Made by a program: the position numbers and the translations under genes | Part shown: positions 9,301 to 16,801 of the stretch, in pieces | Position numbering within the stretch: the stretch's first letter is position 1 | Layout: the number at the start of each line of letters is the position of its first letter | Notes under the pieces: generated by a model | What the model was told of the DNA's origin: nothing | The model's input: only the letters and a program-made list of their open reading frames with translations | The model's database searches: none | NCBI GenBank assembly: GCA_024226335.1 | Contig: JAAELY010000342.1 | Span: forward strand, 1-34,093 | Origin: a bacterium | GTDB taxonomy: Bacteria; Myxococcota_A; UBA9160; SZUA-336 | DNA: 34,093 bases | Direction of reading: 5' to 3'

Positions 9301-9467
9301 TCGCCCTTTTTCAGGTACAGGTCCCCGATCTTCAGACGGATGTTCGGATCCTGGGGATCCGCCTTCAGCAGCTTCAAGTATTCCTTGAGGGCTTTATCGT
9401 ACGCGCCTTTTTGGGCGTACTTCTGCGCTGCTTCGAGCGCCTTGCGCTTTTTTGGCGTAAACGCCAC
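6303..9467 (-). CDS. Large tetratricopeptide-repeat protein with acidic and Pro-rich linkers
   Basis: 1054 residues from GTG 9467, preceded by GAGGACGA. Residues about 1-300 are a string of TPRs (for example YDKALKEYLKLLKADPQDPN and AVAIYKQILRVDEDFLEARV). A low-complexity stretch follows (KARPEP repeats, then an Asp/Val/Ile run EVDLDIDVEIDVDIDVELEG), a short central TPR pair (LDEAEQAYRAILEIVPNHPQ), another Pro/Glu linker, and a C-terminal TPR block from about 890 (FDEVFRAFKKGIQEQVGEEE, YDLAIAYKEMGLLEDSIREL). The FKKG-QVGEE-YKEMGL block occurs in TPR proteins of other former deltaproteobacteria. There is no signal peptide or membrane helix, so it is probably a cytoplasmic scaffold. It sits between the LipM-like and ExeA-like genes. 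Binding partners cannot be read from sequence. Confidence 0.85.
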   Translation of the reverse strand: MAFTPKKRKALEAAQKYAQKGAYDKALKEYLKLLKADPQDPNIRLKIGDLYLKKGDKQAAIESYGQVAEQFSKGGFDAKAVAIYKQILRVDEDFLEARVKLGEHFQRMGLNSDALREFQEGVRLCQERELKREALDLLKKVASLDPSNVSNRLNLADLFLREKLVDEARAEFDSLLEEVQRQTANDLLARVAEHAVDAFPDHYHALELLAQAKVSLGEAEDAIRLLNDAQHRFPDEQGILEALVMAYNAAGDEVGKQRAYREIAEMFKRRGDNDKARDILQRFVVAESFTAGDDTYTSPSILLTEETMGELSLDLGEESEFGKSEPGKSEEADFSAGEELTPRTPGSQSAPVMLDVPDLDHSPGLDLSSADDLIAEAKVALEFGDPATAARLAKQAAETNPTSVELGILLAQLEKPNDPGVEDLAAQLEEVGVSMTPRPVPAARGPKTGASPNRTTAKPPAPATQGKATAPSLRTSQPPSKSKRQPTSPATANPRVKARPEPGQAKARPEPKQAKARPEPRPEPPGMDSLPNVEIVLADGGDDDSTYASVDPPDELMLGLSQPSKVIETPQADVKPDAEPELEVDLDIDVEIDVDIDVELEGESLDIDAALDEVTPSDGGPGESAMFGSSTDSFKEQPDLADMIGKADSDFEANRLDEAEQAYRAILEIVPNHPQAQVRLGEIEARKAGNETLVVDGESAATPPANSKPAARSEAKPASDSVDVGPATATPASIPEIHFTQEPRIAAEDTMPPIERELEEAAVVEDTGAPGQPGSELELAVEMESDEASFAEMLGKGSPADAVLEPELEAEPEPIPEPEPVPISKPAPAPVAAAAPVASSEPEVDLQAVLESTLEPVDADPIIVVDSAEPMLADAPAAAVPVPARDDANEEDLFDFAKELEAELEAPAGASGQEQIGFDEVFRAFKKGIQEQVGEEEVGAHYDLAIAYKEMGLLEDSIRELEIVRRSGTMGINALSLMAHCKLELGRFGEAETDLQTALTMVASGDEIGTSLRYDLGEVLLAANKREQALAAFQAVASADPTFRDVTARISELQ
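7671..7732 (-). repeat. Asp-rich degenerate repeat tract in the TPR gene
   Basis: The plus strand shows repeated TCGACGTCGAT/TCGATATCGA-type hexamers. They encode alternating acidic and aliphatic residues (EIDVDIDVELEG). The tract is low complexity and palindrome-rich, and is likely to vary in length between strains. Confidence 0.55.
7908..7988 (-). repeat. Three 27-bp tandem repeats inside the large TPR gene
   Basis: Units at 7908-7934, 7935-7961 and 7962-7988 share GGCTCGGGCC and then diverge, the third most. In frame they encode KARPEP followed by three variable residues, a basic 9-residue repeat in the linker between TPR blocks. The period equals that of the repeats in the downstream ATPase gene although the sequence differs. 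Confidence 0.8.
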
Positions 9468-9533
9468 TCGTCCTCGATTCCGCCTGCGACCTTGAACAAT
9501 CTCCCGCCACCAGCGACAGGAGTAGGGTCCTCG

Positions 9534-10322
9534 CTACGGAAGACTATCGGCGGATCGAAGGAATGTTCTTAGGATAAGTGGCGGTGCGCATAGGTTCTTT
9601 TGGGCACGAAATTCGACGCGCTCCCTCGCCACAGCCGTCTCGCGCGCCGTGAGCGGCATCTCCGCCAGGTTCCCTCCGACTCGTTCCCTGAAGGCCGCGA
9701 TCAGCGACGCAGAGACGTGGGAAACATCTGCGCACGACACGGGCGCCTGGCCGGCTCGTGTCGTGCCCGTGATGGATTCGTACAGTTCCGAGTCGTCACT
9801 CAGGCGGATGGCACCGTGCTGGAGAAAACCGGAACCGATCCGGCGTTGCGCACTGCCGATCAACTTCTTTCCCTCGAGTTCGATCTCGAAACCTGTCGCT
9901 CCGGCAAAGCACAGGTCGAGTCGCTCGGCATCGGGTTCAGCTCGACTGGGCTGTGCAGAAAGCCCCGCTCGGCGCAATCCGTCGACCAGTACCCCGCGGA
10001 TCCACTCGTAGCTGCCGCGCAGATCTTCGGGTAGACCGGGCAGGCCGGACGGCGCGACGACCGCATAGGTCAAATCCCCTGCGTGCAGGACACTGCCTCC
10101 CCCGCTGACGCGCCGCACGGTTGCGACGCCGAGTTCGTCACAACGCCCGAGCCAATCGGGTGGGCTCTGGCGGTATCCGAGGCTGAGCGCAGGTAGCGAC
10201 CAGGTGTACAGACGCAGGCTGGGACCGGACTCTGGAGCGCAGAGCAGGAGAGCCTCGTCGACCGCCATGTTCCAGCTTGCGGAACCGGGACCGTCGACCA
10301 ACAGGCGCCATGACTGCGTCAC
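9534..10322 (-). CDS. LipM-like octanoyltransferase / lipoate-protein ligase A family protein
   Basis: 262 residues of the BPL_LplA_LipB fold. Visible motifs are NMAVDEALL (18-26), [20 protein letters not shown] (70-89), LDLCFAG with Cys138, and [11 protein letters not shown] (151-161) followed by FLQHGAI. The Arg-Arg-x-Ser-Gly-Gly-Gly motif and the GKK lysine bind the acyl group and attack site in the family. A Cys at 138 in a CF context just before the GKK motif is the nucleophile position of LipM octanoyltransferases and is not needed in ATP-dependent ligases. I therefore favour transfer of octanoate from acyl carrier protein to lipoyl domains, with lipoate ligase as the alternative. The GTG start overlaps the aroQ stop by four bases (GTGA), so the two are translationally coupled. 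Confidence 0.85.
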   Translation of the reverse strand: MTQSWRLLVDGPGSASWNMAVDEALLLCAPESGPSLRLYTWSLPALSLGYRQSPPDWLGRCDELGVATVRRVSGGGSVLHAGDLTYAVVAPSGLPGLPEDLRGSYEWIRGVLVDGLRRAGLSAQPSRAEPDAERLDLCFAGATGFEIELEGKKLIGSAQRRIGSGFLQHGAIRLSDDSELYESITGTTRAGQAPVSCADVSHVSASLIAAFRERVGGNLAEMPLTARETAVARERVEFRAQKNLCAPPLILRTFLRSADSLP

Positions 10323-10750
10323 TGCAGGCGTTCGATCAACGCACCGAGGGCGAGTTCATAGCCCTTCGCACCCAGTCCCGTGATCTGTGCCACAGCGACG
10401 GCCGCCACGCAGGAGTGGTGCCGAAACTTCTCGCGTGTGTGAATATTCGAAAGATGCACTTCAATGACCGGTAGCGAACAACCCGCGAGCGCATCTCGCA
10501 GAGACACACTCGTATGTGTCAGGCCACCGGGATTGATGATCACGCCCTGGTGCGTCTTGCGAACGGCCTGGATGCGATCAATCAGCTCACCTTCGTGGTT
10601 CGACTGGAAAGTGTCGACCGTAACGCCCTGCTCTGCTCCGAGCTTGACCAGAAGGTGATCGATCTCGGCCAGAGTGGTCGAGCCGTAGATCTCGGGCTCG
10701 CGCTCACCGAGCAGATTCAGATTAGGGCCGTGGAGAACCAGGATCTTCAT
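10319..10750 (-). CDS. aroQ: Type II 3-dehydroquinate dehydratase
   Basis: 143 residues, full length for the type II (AroQ) family. It converts 3-dehydroquinate to 3-dehydroshikimate in the cytoplasm, shikimate step three. The N-terminal [18 protein letters not shown] contains the active-site Arg17 and Tyr22. [17 protein letters not shown] and [17 protein letters not shown] are the substrate-binding Asn/His/Arg segments. The gene starts 12 bases after the roadblock gene and overlaps the LipM-like gene by four bases. With aroK and aroB in the same operon it supplies three shikimate steps. Confidence 0.97.
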   Translation of the reverse strand: MKILVLHGPNLNLLGEREPEIYGSTTLAEIDHLLVKLGAEQGVTVDTFQSNHEGELIDRIQAVRKTHQGVIINPGGLTHTSVSLRDALAGCSLPVIEVHLSNIHTREKFRHHSCVAAVAVAQITGLGAKGYELALGALIERLQ

Positions 10751-10762
10751 GGGATCCGGGTA

Positions 10763-11128
10763 TTACAGCGTCTCCCTGAGATCGTGCAACACCATGCGCG
10801 TGAGATAGCGCATCTTGCCCAGAATCCCCTCGGGAGTCAGGACGATCAGCAGGAAGAACTCTCCGTCGATCGGGCGGAGCAGGATCTGGTGCTTCTCAGT
10901 GGCCAGAATCATCTCCTGCAGGGCGTTGGGCGCGCCCTCGTAGACCGACGAGGTCGCCTTGCGGACCTGTTCGAGCATTGGCTGTAGCTCGACCGCGAGC
11001 GCCGCGAGATCGACCTGATCCGTCTGACCGTACTCGTCGATCGGAATGCCGTCACCGGCCATGACCGCGCCCGCCAGCGCGCCTTCGGTCTGGTCGATGA
11101 GCTGTGCCAGGATCTCGCGGAACGTCAT
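10763..11128 (-). CDS. Roadblock/LC7 domain protein (MglB-like family)
   Basis: 121 residues, essentially one roadblock/LC7 domain. A first helix (FREILAQLIDQTEGALAG) is followed by a strand pair (AVMAGDGIPIDEYG), a long helix (DLAALAVELQPMLEQVRKAT), then strands (QEMILATEKHQILLRPIDGE, FFLLIVLTPEG) and a C-terminal helix. Family members dimerise and act on small Ras-like GTPases; MglB is the GTPase-activating partner of MglA in myxobacterial polarity. The start at 11128 is chosen because it overlaps the upstream stop in an ATGA, and residues before it in the open frame look like out-of-frame read of the neighbouring gene. No GTPase gene is in the window. Its position in a pilus operon hints at motility control, which is inference. 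Confidence 0.8.
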   Translation of the reverse strand: MTFREILAQLIDQTEGALAGAVMAGDGIPIDEYGQTDQVDLAALAVELQPMLEQVRKATSSVYEGAPNALQEMILATEKHQILLRPIDGEFFLLIVLTPEGILGKMRYLTRMVLHDLRETL

Positions 11129-11607
11129 GCGATTGCCTCTCTTTGGCTGCGGCGTTGCGCCGCGGCCAGCAAGCGTTCGAGCTTCAATATCGTACGCGCG
11201 CGGCGGTCTTCCAGCGGGCTGCCCAGAGAATCGCGCACCGCCCGTGCGCGCTCGTTGTCCGGATCCTTTTCGAGTACGACGTTGGCGACCGCGCGCGCCT
11301 TTTCGGGGTGCCCCTGGTCCGCGAGCAGCTGGGCCATGGTCGGAGTCGCGAGCGGCTCGGGCAACTGGAAGCCGGCCTTGATTTCCATTCGCTCGAGGAT
11401 GCAATCGCGCAAGGCGATCAAACGCTCATTCACGGGTTCAGAAGCGACATCGTCGAGCAGGGTACCGACGACCAGCATCAACGTGTTGGGATCCAGCGCA
11501 GCGGAAACGGCCCGCTCCAGACAGACCACGGCCTCCTCGATTTCGCCCAGGGCCCAATGTCCCCGCGCGATCTCGATGCGCAGCTGCGTCGGATCCTTCT
11601 TGCTCAT
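11125..11607 (-). CDS. TPR-like protein of unknown function
   Basis: 160 residues, alpha-helical. Two TPR-like pairs are visible: QLRIEIARGHWALGEIEEAV (N-terminal) and MAQLLADQGHPEKARAVANV with VLEKDPDNERARAVRDSLGS. The C-terminus is basic and Gln/Arg-rich. There is no signal peptide, so it should be cytoplasmic. It overlaps aroB upstream and the roadblock gene downstream by four bases each (both ATGA), and is therefore expected to be made in step with the roadblock protein. The pair may form a complex. I do not recognise a named family. Confidence 0.7.
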   Translation of the reverse strand: MSKKDPTQLRIEIARGHWALGEIEEAVVCLERAVSAALDPNTLMLVVGTLLDDVASEPVNERLIALRDCILERMEIKAGFQLPEPLATPTMAQLLADQGHPEKARAVANVVLEKDPDNERARAVRDSLGSPLEDRRARTILKLERLLAAAQRRSQREAIA

Positions 11608-12674
11608 TCTGCTCCCGCCAGGATCTCTTCAGGACTGAGCCGAACCACCTCGGCGCGCCCGATCTCGCGAAGCGCGACGAAGCCCACCTTCTGGCTCCGA
11701 ACCTTCTTATCGACAGCAATCGCCTGAAGGTAAGCGCTCTTCTGCTCGCTCCAGTCGGGCGCTGTCGTGCGCAAACCAGCTCGATCGAGCAATGAGATCA
11801 AACGCTCAGCGGTTCCCTTTGGCGCCAGTCCGAGACGCTCCGAGAGTTCCGCGGCGAACGCCATGCCCATAGCAACCGCCTCCCCGTGCCGCACTCCGCG
11901 GAAACCCGCGACACTCTCGATCGCGTGACCCAGTGTGTGGCCGAAGTTCAGCAGGGCGCGCAGCCCCCCCTCACGCTCATCCAGGCTCACGACTTCCGCC
12001 TTGATCGCCACCGAGCGCGCGATCGTCTCGCTGATGATCTCGGTGTCGAGTTCGAGAGCCGCCTGCACATTCTCTTCCAACCACGAGAAAAACCCCTCGT
12101 CCCAGAGGGCGCCGTGTTTGATCACCTCCGCCATTCCCGAACGACGGTCACGCGCCGGGAGCGAAGCCAGGACATCGGGATCGATCGCGACGAGATGCGG
12201 CTGGTAGAAGGTGCCGATCAGGTTCTTGCCTCGCGGGTGGTTGACGGCCGTCTTGCCACCGACGCTCGCGTCGACGTGCGCGAGCAAGGTCGTCGGCACC
12301 TGAATCAACGGAGTGCCCCGCATATACGTCGAGGCCACGAAGCCGGCCAGGTCGCAAACCGCTCCGCCCCCGAGTCCAATGATCAGAGTCTGACGATCGG
12401 CACCCAGGTCGGCGAGTTCCCCGTGCAGACGGGAAGCGGTTCGCATGGTCTTGGCGCGTTCGCCATCGGGAACAGAGAGTCGGTGCAGGTCGAGACCCAG
12501 ACTGCGCAGCCCACCTTCGAGGGCGTCGAAGTACAGCCCGCCAACGCGAGGCGTGGTCACTACGACGATGCGATCCACATCCTCGCTGAGCAGTTCAGCG
12601 GCGTTCCCCAGACAGCCAGAACGGATTACGACCGGATAGCTGCGATCGTTGAGCATGACGGTAACGGTGCTCAT
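11604..12674 (-). CDS. aroB: 3-dehydroquinate synthase
   Basis: 356 residues, the normal AroB length. It turns DAHP into 3-dehydroquinate with NAD and a divalent metal. NAD-binding GGGAVCDLAGFVASTYMRG (102-120) and substrate-binding VDASVGGKTAVNHPRGKNLI (134-153) are intact. The metal ligands fit Glu183 (MAEVIKHG), His246 (FGHTLGHAIE) and His263 (VRHGEAVAMGM). It overlaps aroK by four bases. The pilQ-aroK-aroB arrangement is conserved widely in bacteria with type IV pili. Confidence 0.98.
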   Translation of the reverse strand: MSTVTVMLNDRSYPVVIRSGCLGNAAELLSEDVDRIVVVTTPRVGGLYFDALEGGLRSLGLDLHRLSVPDGERAKTMRTASRLHGELADLGADRQTLIIGLGGGAVCDLAGFVASTYMRGTPLIQVPTTLLAHVDASVGGKTAVNHPRGKNLIGTFYQPHLVAIDPDVLASLPARDRRSGMAEVIKHGALWDEGFFSWLEENVQAALELDTEIISETIARSVAIKAEVVSLDEREGGLRALLNFGHTLGHAIESVAGFRGVRHGEAVAMGMAFAAELSERLGLAPKGTAERLISLLDRAGLRTTAPDWSEQKSAYLQAIAVDKKVRSQKVGFVALREIGRAEVVRLSPEEILAGAE

Positions 12675-13207
12675 GCAGTGTGCTCCCGCAATGCTTCGAG
12701 TACGGTATGGGCGACGGCGTTCACATTGAGCTCGTCGGTGGAAACGCGCAGATCGGCCGCGGCATAAGCTGCTTCGCGTTTCTGGGCGATCTCGCGCAAC
12801 CGCTCGAGCATGGCCTGCGCATCGAGTCCGGCCAGAAGCGGACGACTCGCGGTGTGGGCAAGACGCGCCACGAGCCGCTCAAGACCGATGTCGAGACAGA
12901 CCAGCGTGCCCTTTTTCGACAGGATGGCTCGATTTTCCTCGGACACGATGGCTCCGCCTCCCAGCGCGACCACCGCGCCTCGATCGGGAAGCTCATCGAG
13001 CACCGCTCGCTCCCGGCGCCGAAAACCGTCTTCGCCCTCACGGGCGAAGATCTCGGCCACAGCAACACCGCAATCGCTCTCGATCTGCGAGTCGGTATCG
13101 ATGAACTCGAGATCGAGAAGCCGGGCCAGGACCTTGCCCACACTCGACTTTCCCGACCCCATCATTCCGGTCAGGAGCACCGACCGATCGCGCCTCGCTC
13201 TCCCCAT
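12671..13207 (-). CDS. aroK: Shikimate kinase
   Basis: 178 residues. It phosphorylates shikimate with ATP. The P-loop is GMMGSGKSS (14-22), the shikimate-binding Asp/Arg positions are in FIDTDSQIE and GFRRRE, and the glycine triplet is ALGGGAI (81-87). The lid region has TASRPLL. It starts 43 bases downstream of pilQ and is coupled to aroB by an ATGA overlap. No residue appears missing. Confidence 0.97.
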   Translation of the reverse strand: MGRARRDRSVLLTGMMGSGKSSVGKVLARLLDLEFIDTDSQIESDCGVAVAEIFAREGEDGFRRRERAVLDELPDRGAVVALGGGAIVSEENRAILSKKGTLVCLDIGLERLVARLAHTASRPLLAGLDAQAMLERLREIAQKREAAYAAADLRVSTDELNVNAVAHTVLEALREHTA

Positions 13208-13250
13208 TTCCAGAGAATAGCAGAAGGTCGCGATCGGTCAGAACGGCTCC

Positions 13251-16200
13251 CTACAGGTCGGAGTCCGAGGCGTGGATCACGCGAGGCGTGACGAAGACCA
13301 GCAGCTCGCGCCGCTCGTCCTGGATGCTGAAGCTCCGGAAGGCAGCCCCTAGCAGCGGAATATCGCCGAGAAACGGAACCTTGGTCTGGCCGCGGCCGTT
13401 GTCGACCACGTAGATCCCACCCAGGACCATCGTCTCGCCATCTCGGACGATCGCCTCGGTGTTGGTCTCGTTCTTTTCGATACCGACGATCGTACCACCG
13501 TCGCCCGACAGAGACGGCGCGTTTCGCGAGACCTTGATCTTCATGATGATCGAGCGATTGGCCGTGATGTGCGGCGTCACGCGCAACTGGAGCACGGCAT
13601 CGATGAACGAGATAGTGGTCTTGTCCGAGGTCGACTCGACGAACTTGATGGCGACACCCTGCTTGATCGTCGCTTCCTTGTTGTCGAGCGTCACCACTCG
13701 CGGCGACGAAATCACCTTGCCCTTGGCATTCCGCTCTGCGGCTCTCAGCTGCAGATCGAGCTGCAGGTGATCCCGAGCCGTCAGCACACCCAGGGTCAAT
13801 AGACCCGTCGCTGCGGCCACGGGATTGTCCGAAAGGAAGTGGTTCTGCTGTGCGGTCTGACCCGGGAGCGTGCCGCCCGTCACACCGGTCGGCTGTAGGC
13901 CGCTCGGTGCGTCGTAGGCCGAACCCCAGGTTGCTCCGAGACCGCGCGAGAAGTTCAGGCTCGCCTCGACGATCTTGGTCTCGATCATGACCTGCGGCGT
14001 CTGCGTGTCCAGCGCTTTCACCAGGGCCGTCGCCTCGTGAATGACCGAGGGGATGTCCTTGATGATGAGCGTGTTCGTGCGCTTGTCGACGTTGACCGAA
14101 CCTCGCGAAGAGAGCAGGCGCTTGACCAGCTTGCCCACGTTCTTGGCCTTCGCGTAGTTGACCGGCTGTAGCTTCACGACCAGGTCTTCGAGCTTCTCGC
14201 GAGCGCGGCGCTCCTGGAGTCGAGCCTGGCGCTCGAGCTTCAGGGTCTCCACAGGTGCGATGCGCAGGATGTTTCCGATGCGCACGAAGCCCAGGCCCTT
14301 GGTCAGAAGGATGACATCGAGTGCCTGGTCCCAGGGCACATCCACAAGGCGGATCGTCACCCGGCCAGAAACCTCTTCACCCGCAATCACGTTGAGGTCG
14401 GAGACCTCGGCGATCAGACGCAGGATGTTCGCGATGTCGGCGTCTTTGAAGTCCAGGGAGATGCGACGGCCTTCGTAGCCCTTCTCCTCGTCGAAACCAC
14501 CCTCTTCCAGGATGTCGATCGCGGCGGGGTTCGCCGGACCGTCCAGGAAGGGATCCAGTTCCATAGCCTGTGTCTTCTGGATTGGCGGTGTGGGCATCGC
14601 GGGAGCGACCGGGGCCGAACTCGGCATCGCCGCCGCAGGAACCGCAGATGCGGTGAGCGGCATCGCGGGATCTGCCGCGTTCTGCTGCTCGTCGGGCATC
14701 GCCGGAGGCATGCTCGCGCTCTCGTCGCGTTCCATTTCGATGTAGAGCTGTCCGTCTTCCCAATCGATCGTCGCCGACTCATTGGCAGATCGGTGCAGCA
14801 CGACGCGCACCTCGTCATTCGAAATGTCCGGAGTCTTGAAGACTGAGAACATCTTGACCGGTCCGCCGAATTCCGTGGTATCGACGCGGCGCTCGTTCTC
14901 CTGCTGGATCACAGCGCCGGGAAGCATGACGATGAGCGTGGCCGCATCCGGCTCGACGACCTTCGGCGTCCCTTCCGTGTTCATGCTGACCACCACGCGG
15001 TCGAGTCCGGGTAGCGACTCGAAGTGCACACTGGTGATTTCCTGCGGGCCTGAGGATTCGTCAACAGCCGGCGAATCGTCGACCATTGCGGCCCCGTCCG
15101 GCATCTCGACGACGGGCTCCAAGGTCTGTTTGGGAGCTGGAGTCGTCTCCGACCCGCTTGCCGCAGCCACCAGCTCTTCGACAGGCTCGGCAACTTCTTC
15201 GACTTCAGCCACGGGCTCGACAACCGGTTCGCGGGTCTGTTCGGCTTCCGCCTCTTCCACAACCGGCTCGTCGCTCGGCTGCATCTGCTCGCCGATTTCC
15301 TGGGAGGGCGCGGCGGGAAGCTCTGCAGCAGCAGGCGCCGGAACCTCCGCATCGAGCGTCACCATCATGCCGTCCGCGACGGGTGTGACTTCGTGGCCGT
15401 TCAACTTGCCGCGCAGGTCGAGAACGACTCGAACCTTGCCGGGATGCTCGCCCACACGAACGCGTGCGACAGCGCCGGACTCAAAGCTCTGGCGATCGGG
15501 CCATACACCACTCTCCGCTCCCCAGAAGTCGATCACGAGGCGATCGGGATCGTCGAGGGTGAAAGAGTCGACCTTTTCGAAGGGGCCGTCGGCGCTGATC
15601 TCCAGGCCGGATTCGGCAATCATGACCTTAAGGAGCTTGCTGGTCTCGGACTCGCCCATCGCAGCGGGAGCAGCCGGAACGATCTCGTTCTCCTTGACGC
15701 CCGGACGCACGACCTCGGGAGCCACGACATCGGGCTCATTGGTCTCGGCCGGTTCGACGACCTCTGGCGTTGTGGCGAGAACCGGAGCCGGTGCTGCGGG
15801 AAGCTCGTCGGCAAGTGCTGCTTCCGGAGCCGCAGGAACGACCTTGGGCTCGACCTTTGCGACGCTCGTGTCGGGCCCGCTTCCGGTTTTGAACTCAACG
15901 ACGATCTCGTCACCCGCCGGTATGACTTCGTACTCCGACGCGTGGGTCAGGCCGATGCTGACACGCGCCATACTGTGTCCCAGCTGCGCGTCTCCGAAGG
16001 TTCCCAGTGTAACGTCGTTGACCAGCCCGTTGTTCACGTTGATCGGAGCGTCAACCCCGTCAAAGCTCATGTTCGGGAGTTCAATGATCAGCCTGGGCGG
16101 ATCTTCGCGCATGAACGCCGTGTAGATCGCATCGCCAGCACCGCGAAGCACGATTCGAGTCACGCCTTCGTCCTGCCGGACATCGACTGCCGTTATCGTG

Positions 16201-16307
16201 GCTGCTTCGCGAGCAGACAGCTCCGCCTGAGTCAGGAATAAGACGATTCCCAGACCCAGGGCAAAACACACCGCACGCCCAGAGAAGGTGATACCCATCC
16301 GCCTCAT
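13251..16307 (-). CDS. pilQ: Type IV pilus secretin PilQ
   Basis: 1018 residues, longer than many PilQ proteins because of three AMIN-type domains and Pro/Glu/Ala linkers. Order: a signal peptide (about 1-33), AMIN 1 (about 36-141), AMIN 2 (about 222-322), AMIN 3 (about 423-526), an STN/N0 domain (614-690, RRISLDFKDADIANILRLIA), an N1/NolW-type domain (709-770, VNVDKRTNTLIIKD) and the secretin barrel (about 855-1012) with VPFLGDIPLLGAAFR and ELLVFVTPRVI. AMIN domains bind peptidoglycan and place the pore. The oligomer is the outer-membrane gate for the pilus. It overlaps pilP by four bases (ATGA). A second ATG at residue 4 is possible. Confidence 0.97.
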   Translation of the reverse strand: MRRMGITFSGRAVCFALGLGIVLFLTQAELSAREAATITAVDVRQDEGVTRIVLRGAGDAIYTAFMREDPPRLIIELPNMSFDGVDAPINVNNGLVNDVTLGTFGDAQLGHSMARVSIGLTHASEYEVIPAGDEIVVEFKTGSGPDTSVAKVEPKVVPAAPEAALADELPAAPAPVLATTPEVVEPAETNEPDVVAPEVVRPGVKENEIVPAAPAAMGESETSKLLKVMIAESGLEISADGPFEKVDSFTLDDPDRLVIDFWGAESGVWPDRQSFESGAVARVRVGEHPGKVRVVLDLRGKLNGHEVTPVADGMMVTLDAEVPAPAAAELPAAPSQEIGEQMQPSDEPVVEEAEAEQTREPVVEPVAEVEEVAEPVEELVAAASGSETTPAPKQTLEPVVEMPDGAAMVDDSPAVDESSGPQEITSVHFESLPGLDRVVVSMNTEGTPKVVEPDAATLIVMLPGAVIQQENERRVDTTEFGGPVKMFSVFKTPDISNDEVRVVLHRSANESATIDWEDGQLYIEMERDESASMPPAMPDEQQNAADPAMPLTASAVPAAAMPSSAPVAPAMPTPPIQKTQAMELDPFLDGPANPAAIDILEEGGFDEEKGYEGRRISLDFKDADIANILRLIAEVSDLNVIAGEEVSGRVTIRLVDVPWDQALDVILLTKGLGFVRIGNILRIAPVETLKLERQARLQERRAREKLEDLVVKLQPVNYAKAKNVGKLVKRLLSSRGSVNVDKRTNTLIIKDIPSVIHEATALVKALDTQTPQVMIETKIVEASLNFSRGLGATWGSAYDAPSGLQPTGVTGGTLPGQTAQQNHFLSDNPVAAATGLLTLGVLTARDHLQLDLQLRAAERNAKGKVISSPRVVTLDNKEATIKQGVAIKFVESTSDKTTISFIDAVLQLRVTPHITANRSIIMKIKVSRNAPSLSGDGGTIVGIEKNETNTEAIVRDGETMVLGGIYVVDNGRGQTKVPFLGDIPLLGAAFRSFSIQDERRELLVFVTPRVIHASDSDL

Positions 16308-16801
16308 CCTCCGTTCTTCCCGTAGAGCTTCATCTCGACTTCCTTGCTCGTCGCGCGATCCTGAAAGTCGACATAGGTTTCCTTGACCACGACACGGTTG
16401 TCCTCGATCAGGACAATCCGCCCTTTATTCTTTCCAACCGGCGTGCCTTCGTTGACCACATAACCCTTACCGGTTGGGTCCTTGATGAGCGCCCGGGGCA
16501 TCTTCATACTCCAGATAATTCCGGTGATCTCGAGCTGTGAGAGGTCGAATCGCTCGAGTGGCGAGGTCGCACCATCTTCGAGCTTTCTCTCCTGCCGGAT
16601 CCAGGAACGGAATGGATCGGGTTTGTCCGTCGGGTCGTAGCGGTAGGCCGCCTCGACCACGTTTCCCTCGTCCATCTTCTTGCCCGCCTTTGGCTTGTAG
16701 ATCTTCCCGACCTTGCCGGTTTTCGCCGGCCCATCGTCCGAGCAGGCCACCAGTAGGGACATGCCAGCAACGAGAACGACGGCGATTCTGATTGATCGCA
16801 T
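16304..16801 (-). CDS. pilP: Pilus assembly lipoprotein PilP
   Basis: 165 residues. The signal peptide is MRSIRIAVVLVAGMSLLVAC with the lipobox cysteine at position 20. A flexible region (about 25-60) is followed by the beta-sandwich PilP domain: FDLSQLEITGIIWSMKMPRA, then LIKDPTGKGYVVNEGTPVG. This is the typical PilP pattern of a 'ligand-free' sheet that contacts the N0 domain of PilQ. The protein links the inner-membrane PilNO dimer to the secretin. It starts immediately after the pilO stop with no spacer and overlaps pilQ by four bases. Confidence 0.93.
   Translation of the reverse strand: MRSIRIAVVLVAGMSLLVACSDDGPAKTGKVGKIYKPKAGKKMDEGNVVEAAYRYDPTDKPDPFRSWIRQERKLEDGATSPLERFDLSQLEITGIIWSMKMPRALIKDPTGKGYVVNEGTPVGKNKGRIVLIEDNRVVVKETYVDFQDRATSKEVEMKLYGKNGG

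Noticed and set aside
8385-9572. Plus-strand frame of 395 codons
   Set aside because: Antisense to clear TPRs; no motif of its own.
11129-11404. Longer N-terminus for the roadblock protein
   Set aside because: It would overlap the TPR-like gene out of frame; the added residues are Arg/Gly-rich noise.
14782-16125. Plus-strand frame of 447 codons, Ser/Thr-rich
   Set aside because: Antisense to PilQ AMIN domains and linkers, which are well supported.
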